Of a DNA stretch of 64,000 bases, positions 55,708 through 64,000 are shown piece by piece. Under the pieces are notes generated by a model that worked only from the letters and a program-made list of their open reading frames with translations, had not been told where the DNA came from and did not search any database. The position numbers and the translations under genes were made by a program. The DNA comes from Maribacter stanieri (lineage in GTDB: Bacteria; Bacteroidota; Bacteroidia; Flavobacteriales; Flavobacteriaceae): contig NZ_FOYX01000001.1 of the NCBI RefSeq assembly GCF_900112245.1, positions 1,103,856 to 1,167,855 of the forward strand, in the 5' to 3' direction. Position 1 is the stretch's first letter. Every line of letters starts with the position of its first letter.

Positions 55708-56073
55708 GTTGGTTGGTTGGATTGTTACAAGATATGAAAAAGTAGAAGATCATGAAATTGGATGCTTAAAATAATATGCCTGTTTTTTTGCGAAAAAGAA
55801 AATTAGAGACTTGGTTTATATGAATTTAATAATTTGTTCTTAACCCATTTGCTTGAAGGTGATTAAAGGGTGTTCGTTTAGTTGTTGATATGTCTTATTT
55901 TACAAAAACATATTAAAAAGCAAGCTCTGTTTTTAGATTAGCAAAATTTTATTTAGTACAGATTTTTAATACAGTATCAATTTTGCATTTCATTATATAT
56001 CAGTAATTTATTACTATTTTTAACAGATATTCTTGTTAAAACATAAAAATTGGGTCAATCTCATTCTAATATA
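55708..56073. other. Divergent intergenic region, no gene seen
   Basis: This 366-bp AT-rich region separates the minus-strand receptor operon from the plus-strand histidine kinase. I found no RNA gene, no strong hairpin and no TAnnTTTG element with a correctly spaced TTG on either strand. A TTG start at 56050 for the kinase is possible but weaker than the ATG at 56074. Confidence 0.4.
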
Positions 56074-58353
56074 ATGCTTCAAGAAAAGCACCATCAAATA
56101 TTTATAGAACAAACACCTACAGCTATAGCTATGTTAGATGTTAATATGGTGTACCTAGCAGCTTCTAAAAGGTGGATAAAAGATTTTAAATTAGAGGATG
56201 AGGGTATTGTAGGAAGATCTCATTATGATATTTTTCCTGAAATAGGAGATGATTGGAAAGAGAAACATAAAGAATGTCTTAACGGTGCCATTGATATTTG
56301 TGATGAGGCACCTTTTTACCGAAAAGATGGCTCTTTGCAATGGATATATTGGGATGTTCGTCCGTGGTATAAACAAAATGGTGAGGTAGGCGGTTTGTTA
56401 ATGCATACAGGTGATATTACAGTCCGTAAAGAAAATGAATTAAAAGAAAAAAGGTTTAAGTCGATCTTGAGTGATACTAGTGAAATTGCACGTATTGGTA
56501 CTTGGGAAATTGACCTTATTCTGGAAAAAGTGACCTGGAGTAGTATGGTGTATGAAATTCATGAGGTTCCACCAGAATATGAGCCAACAATAGCTTCGGG
56601 ATTAACATTTTTTGAAGATGAAGCAAGTCGTAATAGCATTCTACAGTCTCTTGAACAAGCTAAAGAAAAAGGTAGTTCTGTTAATTTAAATTTAAAACTC
56701 AAGACAGCGAAGGGTAATAGTCGTTGGATAAAAATTATAGGAAAAGTAGAGCTTACCAACAATATTCCCACAAAAATTTTTGGAATAACTCAAGATGTTA
56801 CTTCATCAAGGCTTTCAGAGCAAAAATTGAATATTGCACATGCAGAATTGGAAGCTATTTTTTACTCAGAATCTGCAGCAGTTATTTCTACTAATGAGAT
56901 TGGTTTAGTTAATCGTTTTAACAAAGGGGCCGAAGAACTTTTAGGTTATAAAGCAGAGGAAGTTGTTGGTGTAAAAAAAACACAAGAATTTCTTTTTACA
57001 CAAGAAGTTGAAGATTTTAGAAAGGATATCATAAAGAGATTTAGAGGAGATATATCCTCAGTTGGTCCCGATTATGATTATAGAAATGAGAATATTAACG
57101 ACACTAGGGAGTGGACTTTTCGACGCAAAGATGGTTCTACTTTTCCAACGTTAACTACAATTACAGCGGTAAATAGTGTTGAAGGTATTAATGGTGGCTT
57201 TATTTCTGTTATTACAGATATTTCTAAAATAAAGAATGTAAAAAACGAACTGAAAAAGAAAAACGATCTTTTAAATTTAGCTGAGAAGCTTAGTTTAATT
57301 GGGCATTGGCAATGGAATACAGATAAAGATAAAGTAGAATGGTCACAAAATCTTTACACGATTTTTGAACTTGAAGAAAGTGTTACAGAACTAGAATTTG
57401 ATACATATTACAATTTTGTGCATCCAGATGATAAAGATTTGGTTACTGAATATTTTAATAAATCAGCTAATGACAAAAAATTCTACAGTTTTACCCATAA
57501 AATTATAACCGGAAACGGAATAGTTAAAACCATTCATTTAACTGGAAAAGTAATTACGGACATAAATGGTAAAATGTTCGAAATGTTTGGTACTTGCCAA
57601 GATGTTACCGAAGCTAAAAAAGAAGAACGTAAGCTTATTGATGCTAAAGAAGAATTGGAAATTATTGCTCAAAAATTGTCATATCAAAATAAGCAATTAG
57701 CAGATTTCACACATATAACCTCCCATAACCTAAGGGCTCCTGTAGCTAACTTAAATTCATTGATGGAGATATATAAATTAACTGAAAACGAAACTGAACG
57801 TTTAGATATATTTTCAAAGTTTGATACCGTAATTGATCGCCTTACACTTACGTTGAATACATTAATAGAAGCTTTAAAAACAAAAATAAGCGATAAGGAA
57901 GAAGAACTAGAGCAAATTGATTTAAACGAAATTCTTGACAATACAATCCAAACTTTAAGCGGTGTAATTCTAAAATCAGGGGCGGTTATTAATGGGGACT
58001 TTAAAGAATTTTCATATATTATTTATAATAGAATTTATTTGGAAAGTATTTTTCTCAATTTAATAGGAAATTCAATAAAATATAAGGCTGAGGATAGAAC
58101 TCCAGAGATAATGATAACTGCTAAAATAAAAGATGGTAGAAATATTATTATATTTAAGGATAATGGACTTGGAATTGATTTAAAAAAACATGGACATAAA
58201 CTTTTTGGACTTAATAAAGTTTTTCACAGGCATCCGGATGCAAAGGGTGTAGGTTTATTTCTGACAAAAACACAAATTGAGTCAATGGGAGGTACTATTA
58301 CAGCTACCAGTGAGGTTAATGTAGGTACTACCTTTATAATAAAATTTAATTAG
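56074..58353 (+). CDS. Soluble PAS-domain sensor histidine kinase
   Basis: The 759-residue protein (ATG 56074; an in-frame TTG lies at 56050) has no membrane segment. Four PAS/PAC modules cover about 8-125, 130-250, 255-390 and 395-515, each closing with a PAC-like motif such as GGLLMHTGDITVRKENE or MFGTCQDVTEAKKEE. The kinase core has the H-box DFTHITSHNLRAPVANL with the phospho-accepting His, then an N-box (NLIGNSIKYKAED), G1 (FKDNGLGID) and G2 (AKGVGLFLTKTQ) for ATP. The several PAS folds suggest sensing of a soluble cofactor or redox state. It precedes a receiver protein by 8 bp and they should form a two-component pair. Confidence 0.88.
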   Translation: MLQEKHHQIFIEQTPTAIAMLDVNMVYLAASKRWIKDFKLEDEGIVGRSHYDIFPEIGDDWKEKHKECLNGAIDICDEAPFYRKDGSLQWIYWDVRPWYKQNGEVGGLLMHTGDITVRKENELKEKRFKSILSDTSEIARIGTWEIDLILEKVTWSSMVYEIHEVPPEYEPTIASGLTFFEDEASRNSILQSLEQAKEKGSSVNLNLKLKTAKGNSRWIKIIGKVELTNNIPTKIFGITQDVTSSRLSEQKLNIAHAELEAIFYSESAAVISTNEIGLVNRFNKGAEELLGYKAEEVVGVKKTQEFLFTQEVEDFRKDIIKRFRGDISSVGPDYDYRNENINDTREWTFRRKDGSTFPTLTTITAVNSVEGINGGFISVITDISKIKNVKNELKKKNDLLNLAEKLSLIGHWQWNTDKDKVEWSQNLYTIFELEESVTELEFDTYYNFVHPDDKDLVTEYFNKSANDKKFYSFTHKIITGNGIVKTIHLTGKVITDINGKMFEMFGTCQDVTEAKKEERKLIDAKEELEIIAQKLSYQNKQLADFTHITSHNLRAPVANLNSLMEIYKLTENETERLDIFSKFDTVIDRLTLTLNTLIEALKTKISDKEEELEQIDLNEILDNTIQTLSGVILKSGAVINGDFKEFSYIIYNRIYLESIFLNLIGNSIKYKAEDRTPEIMITAKIKDGRNIIIFKDNGLGIDLKKHGHKLFGLNKVFHRHPDAKGVGLFLTKTQIESMGGTITATSEVNVGTTFIIKFN

Positions 58354-58361
58354 GCTTGCTT

Positions 58362-58778
58362 ATGAATGACGTTTTAAAAACTTGTATTGTCGATGACGAT
58401 TCTATATATCGCTTTACAATGGTTAAAGCATTGGAATCGACAAAATTACCTATGGAAATCATGGCTTTTTCTGATGGGGAAGAGGCTATAGACTTTATGT
58501 TAGATAACCTAGATCAAAACTCTGTATTTCCAGATGTAATTTTCTTAGATATTGACATGCCAGTTATGGACGGATTTCAATTCATGGAAGAATACGTGAA
58601 AATTAAACCTAGGGTTGGTAAAAAAATTACCATTTATATGGTGTCATCTTCTCTTGATCCAGTAGATATTGAAAGAGCCAAAAAGATAAGTGCAATTTCA
58701 GATTACATAGTTAAACCAATAGGTCTAAGTAGGTTAAAATCGATTATTGAAGAATTGCTTGAAGACCGAAAGAATTAG
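58362..58778 (+). CDS. Single-domain response regulator
   Basis: The 138-residue receiver domain has the acidic pair at 11-13 (CIVDDDSIYR), the phospho-acceptor Asp63 (FLDIDMPVMDGF), a Ser at 95-96 and Lys118 (YIVKPIG). There is no output domain, so it acts by protein contact. ATG 58362 is preferred over TTG 58356. It is the partner of the histidine kinase just upstream. Confidence 0.88.
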   Translation: MNDVLKTCIVDDDSIYRFTMVKALESTKLPMEIMAFSDGEEAIDFMLDNLDQNSVFPDVIFLDIDMPVMDGFQFMEEYVKIKPRVGKKITIYMVSSSLDPVDIERAKKISAISDYIVKPIGLSRLKSIIEELLEDRKN

Positions 58779-58886
58779 GTTTTTAAAAGTAGGGTAATGC
58801 TATTTTTAAGGTTATCATTCAAATGATTTGAGTTAAGCGTAAGTGCATAATTCAAGTACTTTTGAATGAACCAAAAAAAATAAAAT

Positions 58887-59039
58887 ATGTCATTACTTAC
58901 TATAATCTTAAATATATTATTACCACCATTAGCTGTTTTTATGAAACATGGCGTTGGTACTACCCTTTTAATAAGTATTGTTTTAACCTTATTAGCGTGG
59001 TTACCGGGTGTAATTCATGCCTTTATCGTAAATCAATAA
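58887..59039 (+). CDS. Pmp3/YqaE family small membrane protein
   Basis: The 50-residue protein begins MSLLTIILNILLPPLAVF and continues through KHGVGTTLLISIVLTLLAWL and PGVIHAFIV. That is the Pmp3/UPF0057 pattern of two membrane helices with LLPPLxVF and LTLLxWxPGVIHA. Such proteins are linked to membrane potential and stress in other organisms. The start ATG lies 22 bp after a TACTTTTG box (58857-58864). A longer overlapping frame at 58862-59044 is not the gene. Confidence 0.85.
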   Translation: MSLLTIILNILLPPLAVFMKHGVGTTLLISIVLTLLAWLPGVIHAFIVNQ

Positions 59040-59075
59040 TGTAGTTATCTATACCTCAAGTAGAGGTATTACAAG

Positions 59076-59127
59076 AGAAGCCGAAAAGCCATCAAAGACT
59101 TGATAGCTATTCGGCTTCTTTTTTTTG
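59076..59127 (+). terminator. Intrinsic terminator after the Pmp3-like gene
   Basis: A 9-bp stem GAAGCCGAA (59077-59085) with TTCGGCTTC (59110-59118) encloses an inner stem and is followed by eight Ts. A smaller ATACCTC/GAGGTAT hairpin lies just before it (59051-59069). The 190 bp that follow, up to the next start codon, hold only a weak TAATTTTG box at 59262-59269. Confidence 0.85.
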
Positions 59128-59317
59128 ATAAACATTTTATAATGGTTCGGCTATTCATGTTAACATTTATTGTGAATAGGTAATTGCCACCTCATTAATT
59201 TAAAATATAACTTTGAAGCGTTAGTAGTTACCAACTAATTCGACTATTTTCTTTTAATCGTTAATTTTGGTTGTAGTAACTTCTAATCATTCAACCCTTA
59301 ATTTTTATTTCAAAGAA

Positions 59318-60127
59318 ATGAGCAAATTTTTTAAGATAGTTTTCGGCATCGTTTTTATTACAATTGTTAGTTGTAAAGACCATAAGAAAAATGATAAGAA
59401 TTCAATGGTTAATGAGAAATCTACAGAAGAGATTAATCAAAATAATACGGAGTCTATTGTAAAAAATGCTATTATAGCGCATGGTGGTTCCTCTTATGAT
59501 ACAGCTAATTATGAATTTGTTTTTAGAGATAAATTGTATAGGTTCAATAATACCAATGGTTATGCTTACCAAGTTAATTTCAAAGATAGTTTAGGGAATA
59601 AAATTGAAGATAATATTCTTAATGGGGAGTTCAATAGAACTGTTAATGAAGAGCAGGTAGAACTATCAGAGAAGGATATCGCAAAATATAGCAACGCTTT
59701 AAATTCGGTTATATATTTCGCAACTCTACCACATAAATTAAGTGATAAGGCGGTTCATAAAGAAGGAATTGGTGAAACCGTTATTAAAGGTGAGGATTAT
59801 GATGTGGTTCGTGTAACCTTTGGTAAAGAAGGTGGCGGCACTGATCACGATGATATTTTTATGTACTGGATAAATAAAAAATCACATTACATTAATTACT
59901 TGGCCTATAGCTACAGTGTTAACGAGGGCGGTGTACGATTTAGAAGTGCTTATAACCCTAGAACTGTTGATGGTATCCGTTTTCAAGATTACATAAACTG
60001 GGAAGCTCCTGTTGGCACACCTTTAAATGAATTACCAGCTTTATTTGAAAAGGGTGAATTGAAAGAGTTATCTAGAATTGAAACACAGAACGTGCGGAAC
60101 CTTAATGCCACTGAGCCTGTAGAATAA
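59318..60127 (+). CDS. DUF6503 family lipoprotein
   Basis: The 269-residue lipoprotein (lipobox IVSC, Cys19) has a DUF6503-like body: AIIAHGGSSYDTANYEFVFR, then FATLPHKLSDKAVHKEGIGE, GGTDHDDIFMYWINKKSHYI and VDGIRFQDYINWE. The fold recalls outer-membrane lipoprotein carriers such as LolA, though function is unknown. ATG 59318 is chosen because the signal peptide starts there; an earlier frame start at 59267 would overlap a likely -7 box (59262-59269). Confidence 0.8.
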   Translation: MSKFFKIVFGIVFITIVSCKDHKKNDKNSMVNEKSTEEINQNNTESIVKNAIIAHGGSSYDTANYEFVFRDKLYRFNNTNGYAYQVNFKDSLGNKIEDNILNGEFNRTVNEEQVELSEKDIAKYSNALNSVIYFATLPHKLSDKAVHKEGIGETVIKGEDYDVVRVTFGKEGGGTDHDDIFMYWINKKSHYINYLAYSYSVNEGGVRFRSAYNPRTVDGIRFQDYINWEAPVGTPLNELPALFEKGELKELSRIETQNVRNLNATEPVE

Positions 60128-60236
60128 TCTACTTTGTAGAACACAATTTACTTATCGTATCTTTGAAAGACTGTGTTTGATTTGCGTATAATACGATTAT
60201 CAAACTAACTAGTTTTATAATTAAACTCCGTCTTAT

Positions 60237-61610
60237 ATGAAGGGTGAAACCTTGTTCGAAAATTTTAGGGCCATTTCTGCAAAAGAGTGGAAACAAAAAA
60301 TTCAATATGATTTAAAGGGAAAGGATTATAATGAAGAGGTCGTATGGAATTCCCCAGAAGGTATAAAAGTAAAACCTTTTTACCATGCAGACGATTTAGA
60401 ACATATAACTAGTGAGCCCACAACTGTTACTTCTTGGAAATTAGGCCAGATTATTTATGCAGGTAATGTGATAATGGCTCATGAAAAAGCGCTGAAATGT
60501 ATTGGAAAAGGAGCAGAAGCGTTAAGGTTTTTAATTCCGTCAGAGAATATAGATATTTCTATTATTTTGAACAATATTGATTTAAATACTATAAAAGTGT
60601 ATTTAGATATGCAATTTTTGTCTAATAGCTTTATTTCTAATGTGCTTAATACAATTCCCTTTTCTAATACTATTAAATTTCAAGTAGACCCAATAGGCCA
60701 TTTGGCAAGAACAGGAAATTGGTATGAATCTTTGTCTTCAGATTTTAAGGTTTATAATGAATTATTAGCATTAAATGCGGATAATATTACAAGTATAGAT
60801 GTTGGTCTTTATGAAAATGCCGGCGCAGATATGGTACAACAATTGGCATACGCAATATCTCATGCCAATGAATATTTAAATACATTAGAGGAAAAGGAGA
60901 ACCTTAATAAACTTAAAAGTATAACGTTTAAAGTAGCAATTGGCGGTAATTATTTTTTTGAGATAGCAAAACTGAAAGCACTTAGAAATCTCTGGAAAAT
61001 TCTTGTTGAAGCATACGGTATTTCAATTCCATGTCATATTACATCAGCACCATCTAAACGTAATAAAACGATATATGATTATAACGTAAATATGCTTAGA
61101 ACTACTACAGAATGTATGTCTGCAGTATTAGGAGGGTCTGATTCCGTTTTTAATATGAACTATAATTCTGTTTATAAAAAAGACAATGATTTTGCAGAAC
61201 GTGTTGCTTTAAATCAATTAATATTATTGAAAGAGGAAAGCTATTTCGATAAGGTTGAAAATCCTGCGGAAGGCAGTTACTACATTGAAACTTTAACGAA
61301 TCAATTAGCGGAGAAAGCTTTGATTTTATTTAAAGCTATAGAAAAAGATGGAGGGTTTCTTAAACAATTAAAAAATCATACAATTCAAAATAGAATTGCT
61401 GATAGTGCTAGAAAACAGCAAGATAGATTCAACACTAAAAAATCAGTTTTAGTTGGTACCAATGCATACGTAAATGTTGATGATAAAATGTCTCAAGAAT
61501 TAGAATTGTATCCATTTGTGAAAAAAAATCCACGAAAGACATTGATTACACCAATAATAGAAAAACGTTTGGCAGAAGAATTAGAGCAAAATCGATTGTC
61601 ACATGAGTAG
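60237..61610 (+). CDS. mutA: Methylmalonyl-CoA mutase, small (beta) subunit
   Basis: The 457-residue protein matches the N-terminal TIM-barrel part of methylmalonyl-CoA mutase ([21 protein letters not shown], then [22 protein letters not shown]). It lacks the C-terminal B12-binding domain, so it is the non-catalytic subunit. Classic MutA proteins are longer, about 620 residues; this shorter form ends shortly after the barrel. Its last 8 bp overlap the large subunit start, so the two are translated together. Confidence 0.9.
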   Translation: MKGETLFENFRAISAKEWKQKIQYDLKGKDYNEEVVWNSPEGIKVKPFYHADDLEHITSEPTTVTSWKLGQIIYAGNVIMAHEKALKCIGKGAEALRFLIPSENIDISIILNNIDLNTIKVYLDMQFLSNSFISNVLNTIPFSNTIKFQVDPIGHLARTGNWYESLSSDFKVYNELLALNADNITSIDVGLYENAGADMVQQLAYAISHANEYLNTLEEKENLNKLKSITFKVAIGGNYFFEIAKLKALRNLWKILVEAYGISIPCHITSAPSKRNKTIYDYNVNMLRTTTECMSAVLGGSDSVFNMNYNSVYKKDNDFAERVALNQLILLKEESYFDKVENPAEGSYYIETLTNQLAEKALILFKAIEKDGGFLKQLKNHTIQNRIADSARKQQDRFNTKKSVLVGTNAYVNVDDKMSQELELYPFVKKNPRKTLITPIIEKRLAEELEQNRLSHE

Positions 61611-63759
61611 AAAAGACTTGCAACATATTTGTTTAGATACTACCGATTTAAATAGTTCAAAAACTAAGAGAAAAAACTCAGAAGCATCGACTTTTACAAC
61701 TGCCGAAACAATAGCTCTTAAAAACAGATATTCGGCGGAAGATATTTCGGATGCCGAGCATTTGAATTTTGCAGCGGGAATGCCACCATTTCTACGTGGA
61801 CCGTATGCAACAATGTATGTACAACGACCATGGACAATTAGGCAATATGCAGGTTTTTCCACAGCCACCGAAAGTAATGCCTTTTATAGAAAGAACTTAA
61901 AAGCTGGTCAAAAAGGATTATCGGTAGCATTTGATCTGCCTACACATAGAGGTTATGACAGTGATCATGAACGTGTAGTTGGTGATGTTGGTAAAGCTGG
62001 TGTTGCTATAGATACCGTGGAAGACATGAAAGTGCTTTTTGATGGTATCCCATTAAATGAAATGTCCGTTTCTATGACCATGAACGGTGCCGTGCTTCCT
62101 ATTATGGCGTTTTATATTGTCGCGGCAGAAGAGCAAGGTGTGTCGCTAGATAAATTATCCGGAACCATACAGAATGATATTCTTAAGGAATTTATGGTGC
62201 GTAATACGTATATCTATCCGCCAAAACCTTCTATGCAACTAGTGGCTGATATATTTGAGTATACCAGTAAATACATGCCTAAATTTAATAGTATAAGTAT
62301 TTCTGGCTATCATATGCATGAAGCTGGTGCTCCTGCTCATTTAGAACTGGCATATACCTTGTCTGACGGGCTCGAATATATTAGAACAGGAATTAAAGCA
62401 GGCTTACAAATTGATGATTTTGCACCTCGGCTTTCTTTTTTCTGGGGTATAGGAATGAATCACTTTATGGAAATTGCTAAAATGCGCGCTGCAAGAATGC
62501 TTTGGGCAAAAGTGGTAGCGAAATTTAATCCGAAGAACGAGAAATCATTAATGCTTAGAACGCATTGCCAAACCAGTGGTTGGAGCTTAACAGAGCAAGA
62601 TCCATTCAACAATGTAGCAAGAACGACAATAGAGGCTGCAGCGGCTGTATTTGGTGGTACGCAAAGCTTACATACCAATGCGCTAGATGAAGCCATTGCG
62701 TTGCCAACAGACTTCTCTGCACGTATAGCAAGAGAGACGCAATTGTATTTGCAGCACGAAACCAATATCACTAAAACGGTTGACCCGTGGGCAGGCAGTT
62801 ATTATGTTGAAAAGCTTACCCACGACCTGGTACATAAAGCTTGGGAGTTAATGGAAGAGGTTGAAAATCTTGGTGGTATGACCAAGGCTATAGAAACCGG
62901 AATACCAAAAACAAGGATAGAAGAAGCAGCGGCAAGAAAACAAGCAAGAATAGATAGCCAACAAGATGTGATTGTTGGGGTTAATAAATATCAATTGACC
63001 GAAGAGGATGAATTACAAATTTTAGAGGTCGACAATAAAGAAGTGCGTAGGCAGCAATTACAACGATTAGATGATGTAAAAGCTTTCAGAAATACAGAAG
63101 CGGTTAATGAAAAACTAAAAGCGCTTACCAATACAGCCAAGAATAAATTGGCAGGTAGAGATTCAGAAGAAAATTTGCTAGCTTTAGCAGTAGCTGCAGC
63201 TAGGGAAAGAGCAACGTTAGGCGAAATCAGTAGTGCTTTAGAAGAAGCCTATGGCAGACATAAAGCTATTATCAATTCATTTACAGGAGTGTATTCAAGA
63301 GAAATCAAAGAAGATGTGAGTTTTAAAAAAGCACAAGAACTAGCAGATCGTTTTGCAGAACAAGATGGTCGTAGGCCTCGTATTATGGTTGCTAAAATGG
63401 GGCAAGACGGTCATGATCGTGGTGCAAAAGTAGTTGCTACGGGTTATGCGGATCTTGGGTTCGATGTAGATATAGGACCACTTTTTCAAACACCAAAAGA
63501 AACTGCTAAACAAGCGGTAGAGAATGACGTGCATATATTAGGAATTTCTTCTCTTGCTGGCGGACATAAAACCCTAGTACCTGAAGTAGTTAAAGAGCTT
63601 AAAAGCTATGGTCGCGAAGATATAATGGTTATTGTTGGCGGGGTAGTGCCAAAACAAGATTATGAATTTCTAAAAGAAGCTGGTGCTACCGCTGTATTTG
63701 GTCCTGGTACTAAAATTAGTGATGCAGCGATACAATTATTAGAATTGCTTTTAGAATAA
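61603..63759 (+). CDS. Methylmalonyl-CoA mutase, large (alpha) subunit
   Basis: The 718-residue adenosylcobalamin enzyme converts (R)-methylmalonyl-CoA to succinyl-CoA. The N-terminal TIM barrel binds the CoA ester ([64 protein letters not shown]). The C-terminal B12 domain carries [10 protein letters not shown] with His604 as the cobalt ligand, then [12 protein letters not shown]. It pairs with the small subunit upstream and acts downstream of the acyl-CoA carboxylase at 36.5-40.1 kb. Confidence 0.95.
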   Translation: MSRKDLQHICLDTTDLNSSKTKRKNSEASTFTTAETIALKNRYSAEDISDAEHLNFAAGMPPFLRGPYATMYVQRPWTIRQYAGFSTATESNAFYRKNLKAGQKGLSVAFDLPTHRGYDSDHERVVGDVGKAGVAIDTVEDMKVLFDGIPLNEMSVSMTMNGAVLPIMAFYIVAAEEQGVSLDKLSGTIQNDILKEFMVRNTYIYPPKPSMQLVADIFEYTSKYMPKFNSISISGYHMHEAGAPAHLELAYTLSDGLEYIRTGIKAGLQIDDFAPRLSFFWGIGMNHFMEIAKMRAARMLWAKVVAKFNPKNEKSLMLRTHCQTSGWSLTEQDPFNNVARTTIEAAAAVFGGTQSLHTNALDEAIALPTDFSARIARETQLYLQHETNITKTVDPWAGSYYVEKLTHDLVHKAWELMEEVENLGGMTKAIETGIPKTRIEEAAARKQARIDSQQDVIVGVNKYQLTEEDELQILEVDNKEVRRQQLQRLDDVKAFRNTEAVNEKLKALTNTAKNKLAGRDSEENLLALAVAAARERATLGEISSALEEAYGRHKAIINSFTGVYSREIKEDVSFKKAQELADRFAEQDGRRPRIMVAKMGQDGHDRGAKVVATGYADLGFDVDIGPLFQTPKETAKQAVENDVHILGISSLAGGHKTLVPEVVKELKSYGREDIMVIVGGVVPKQDYEFLKEAGATAVFGPGTKISDAAIQLLELLLE

Positions 63760-63775
63760 TAAACAATACAATTTT

Positions 63776-63815
63776 AAATAAAAAAGCCCAAGCATATATT
63801 TGCTCGGGCTTTTTT
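63776..63815. terminator. Bidirectional intrinsic terminator after the mutase
   Basis: A stem of GCCC with GGGC plus a four-pair upper stem (63786-63794 with 63801-63809, one mismatch, 6-base loop) is flanked by an A-run and a T-run. It serves the mutase operon and the convergent partial gene. Confidence 0.88.
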
Positions 63816-63829
63816 ATAAATGAAATACG

Positions 63830-64000
63830 TTACGCTGCGGCAACTTCATTATTACTCTCTTTATTCTTTAACCAGAAATATAGAATGGTAAAAAGAACTA
63901 TTAATATGGCAGGAAAAAGAACCATGGTTCCTAACGTTTCTTGACCAGAAACTAGTTCTAATTCATCACCTGTAAAACCTTGTGCTTCTGCCGCTGCTCT
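63830..64000 (-). CDS. C-terminal end of a membrane transporter (partial)
   Basis: The last 56 codons of a minus-strand gene are visible; its 5' part lies outside the window. They encode an acidic loop (FTGDELELVSGQETLG), one membrane helix (TMVLFPAILIVLFTILYFWL) and a short hydrophilic tail (KNKESNNEVAAA). This is how major-facilitator sugar transporters of flavobacteria tend to end, but the family is not certain. Confidence 0.5.
   Translation of the reverse strand, partial: RAAAEAQGFTGDELELVSGQETLGTMVLFPAILIVLFTILYFWLKNKESNNEVAAA

Noticed and set aside
58862-59044. 60-codon frame over the Pmp3-like gene
   Set aside because: It is in another frame from the Pmp3 sequence, has no family match and starts right after the -7 box.
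1-64000. Mobile elements, prophage, CRISPR arrays, restriction or toxin-antitoxin systems
   Set aside because: No transposase, integrase, phage gene, array of repeats or defence gene was seen. The MORN-like protein shares only repeats with the so-named YwqK antitoxins.

Overview
The window looks like chromosomal DNA of a marine member of the Flavobacteriaceae (Bacteroidota). It is AT-rich and has many TonB-dependent receptors, including a SusC/SusD pair. The family content (DUF4249, DUF6503, FG-GAP/ASPIC and STN-type receptors) fits, as do Bacteroidota-type promoters (TTG, 18-22 bp, TAnnTTTG), a lycopene cyclase for carotenoids and a 3-subunit biotin-dependent acyl-CoA carboxylase. I see no insertion sequence, prophage, CRISPR array or rRNA. 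The only tRNA is tRNA-Asn(GUU).

Layout: 0.1-8.3 kb holds a small MORN-type secreted protein, a minus-strand tetR-tolC-MFP-RND efflux operon with a promoter/operator in front of it, and an ECF sigma factor followed by a small glycine-rich membrane protein. From 8.4 to 20 kb runs one minus-strand operon of susC, susD, a 1113-residue FG-GAP lipoprotein, a vanadium-haloperoxidase/PAP2-type lipoprotein and a membrane-anchored FG-GAP/ASPIC protein. A divergent GntR-type regulator stands opposite. At 21.6-23.8 kb a short-chain prenyl diphosphate synthase and a lycopene cyclase converge.

From 23.8 to 27.7 kb is a metal locus: a TonB receptor with a Cys-x2-Cys plug, a divergent MntR-like regulator and a ZIP transporter. 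From 27.8 to 36.3 kb come small envelope proteins, feoA-feoB plus a 49-residue Cys-rich protein, a SCO1-like protein, rseP and tRNA-Asn. From 36.5 to 40.1 kb is an acyl-CoA (probably propionyl-CoA) carboxylase operon. It matches the methylmalonyl-CoA mutase pair at 60.2-63.8 kb, so together they would turn propionyl-CoA into succinyl-CoA, with the epimerase not in the window.

The most interesting region is 40.1-48.3 kb. A LacI regulator with tandem operators faces a TonB receptor, a GH63 mannosylglycerate/glucosylglycerate-hydrolase-like enzyme, a 28-codon copy of a transporter N-terminus, a sodium:solute symporter and a glycerate kinase. I read this as a pathway that imports and breaks down a glycosyl-glycerate compatible solute, such as the red-algal solute digeneaside. 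From 48.5 to 60.1 kb come a truncated OmpA-family gene, an MG2-like protein + DUF4249 lipoprotein + STN-type TonB receptor set, a four-PAS histidine kinase with its receiver protein, a Pmp3-like peptide and a DUF6503 lipoprotein. The window ends inside a membrane transporter gene on the minus strand.
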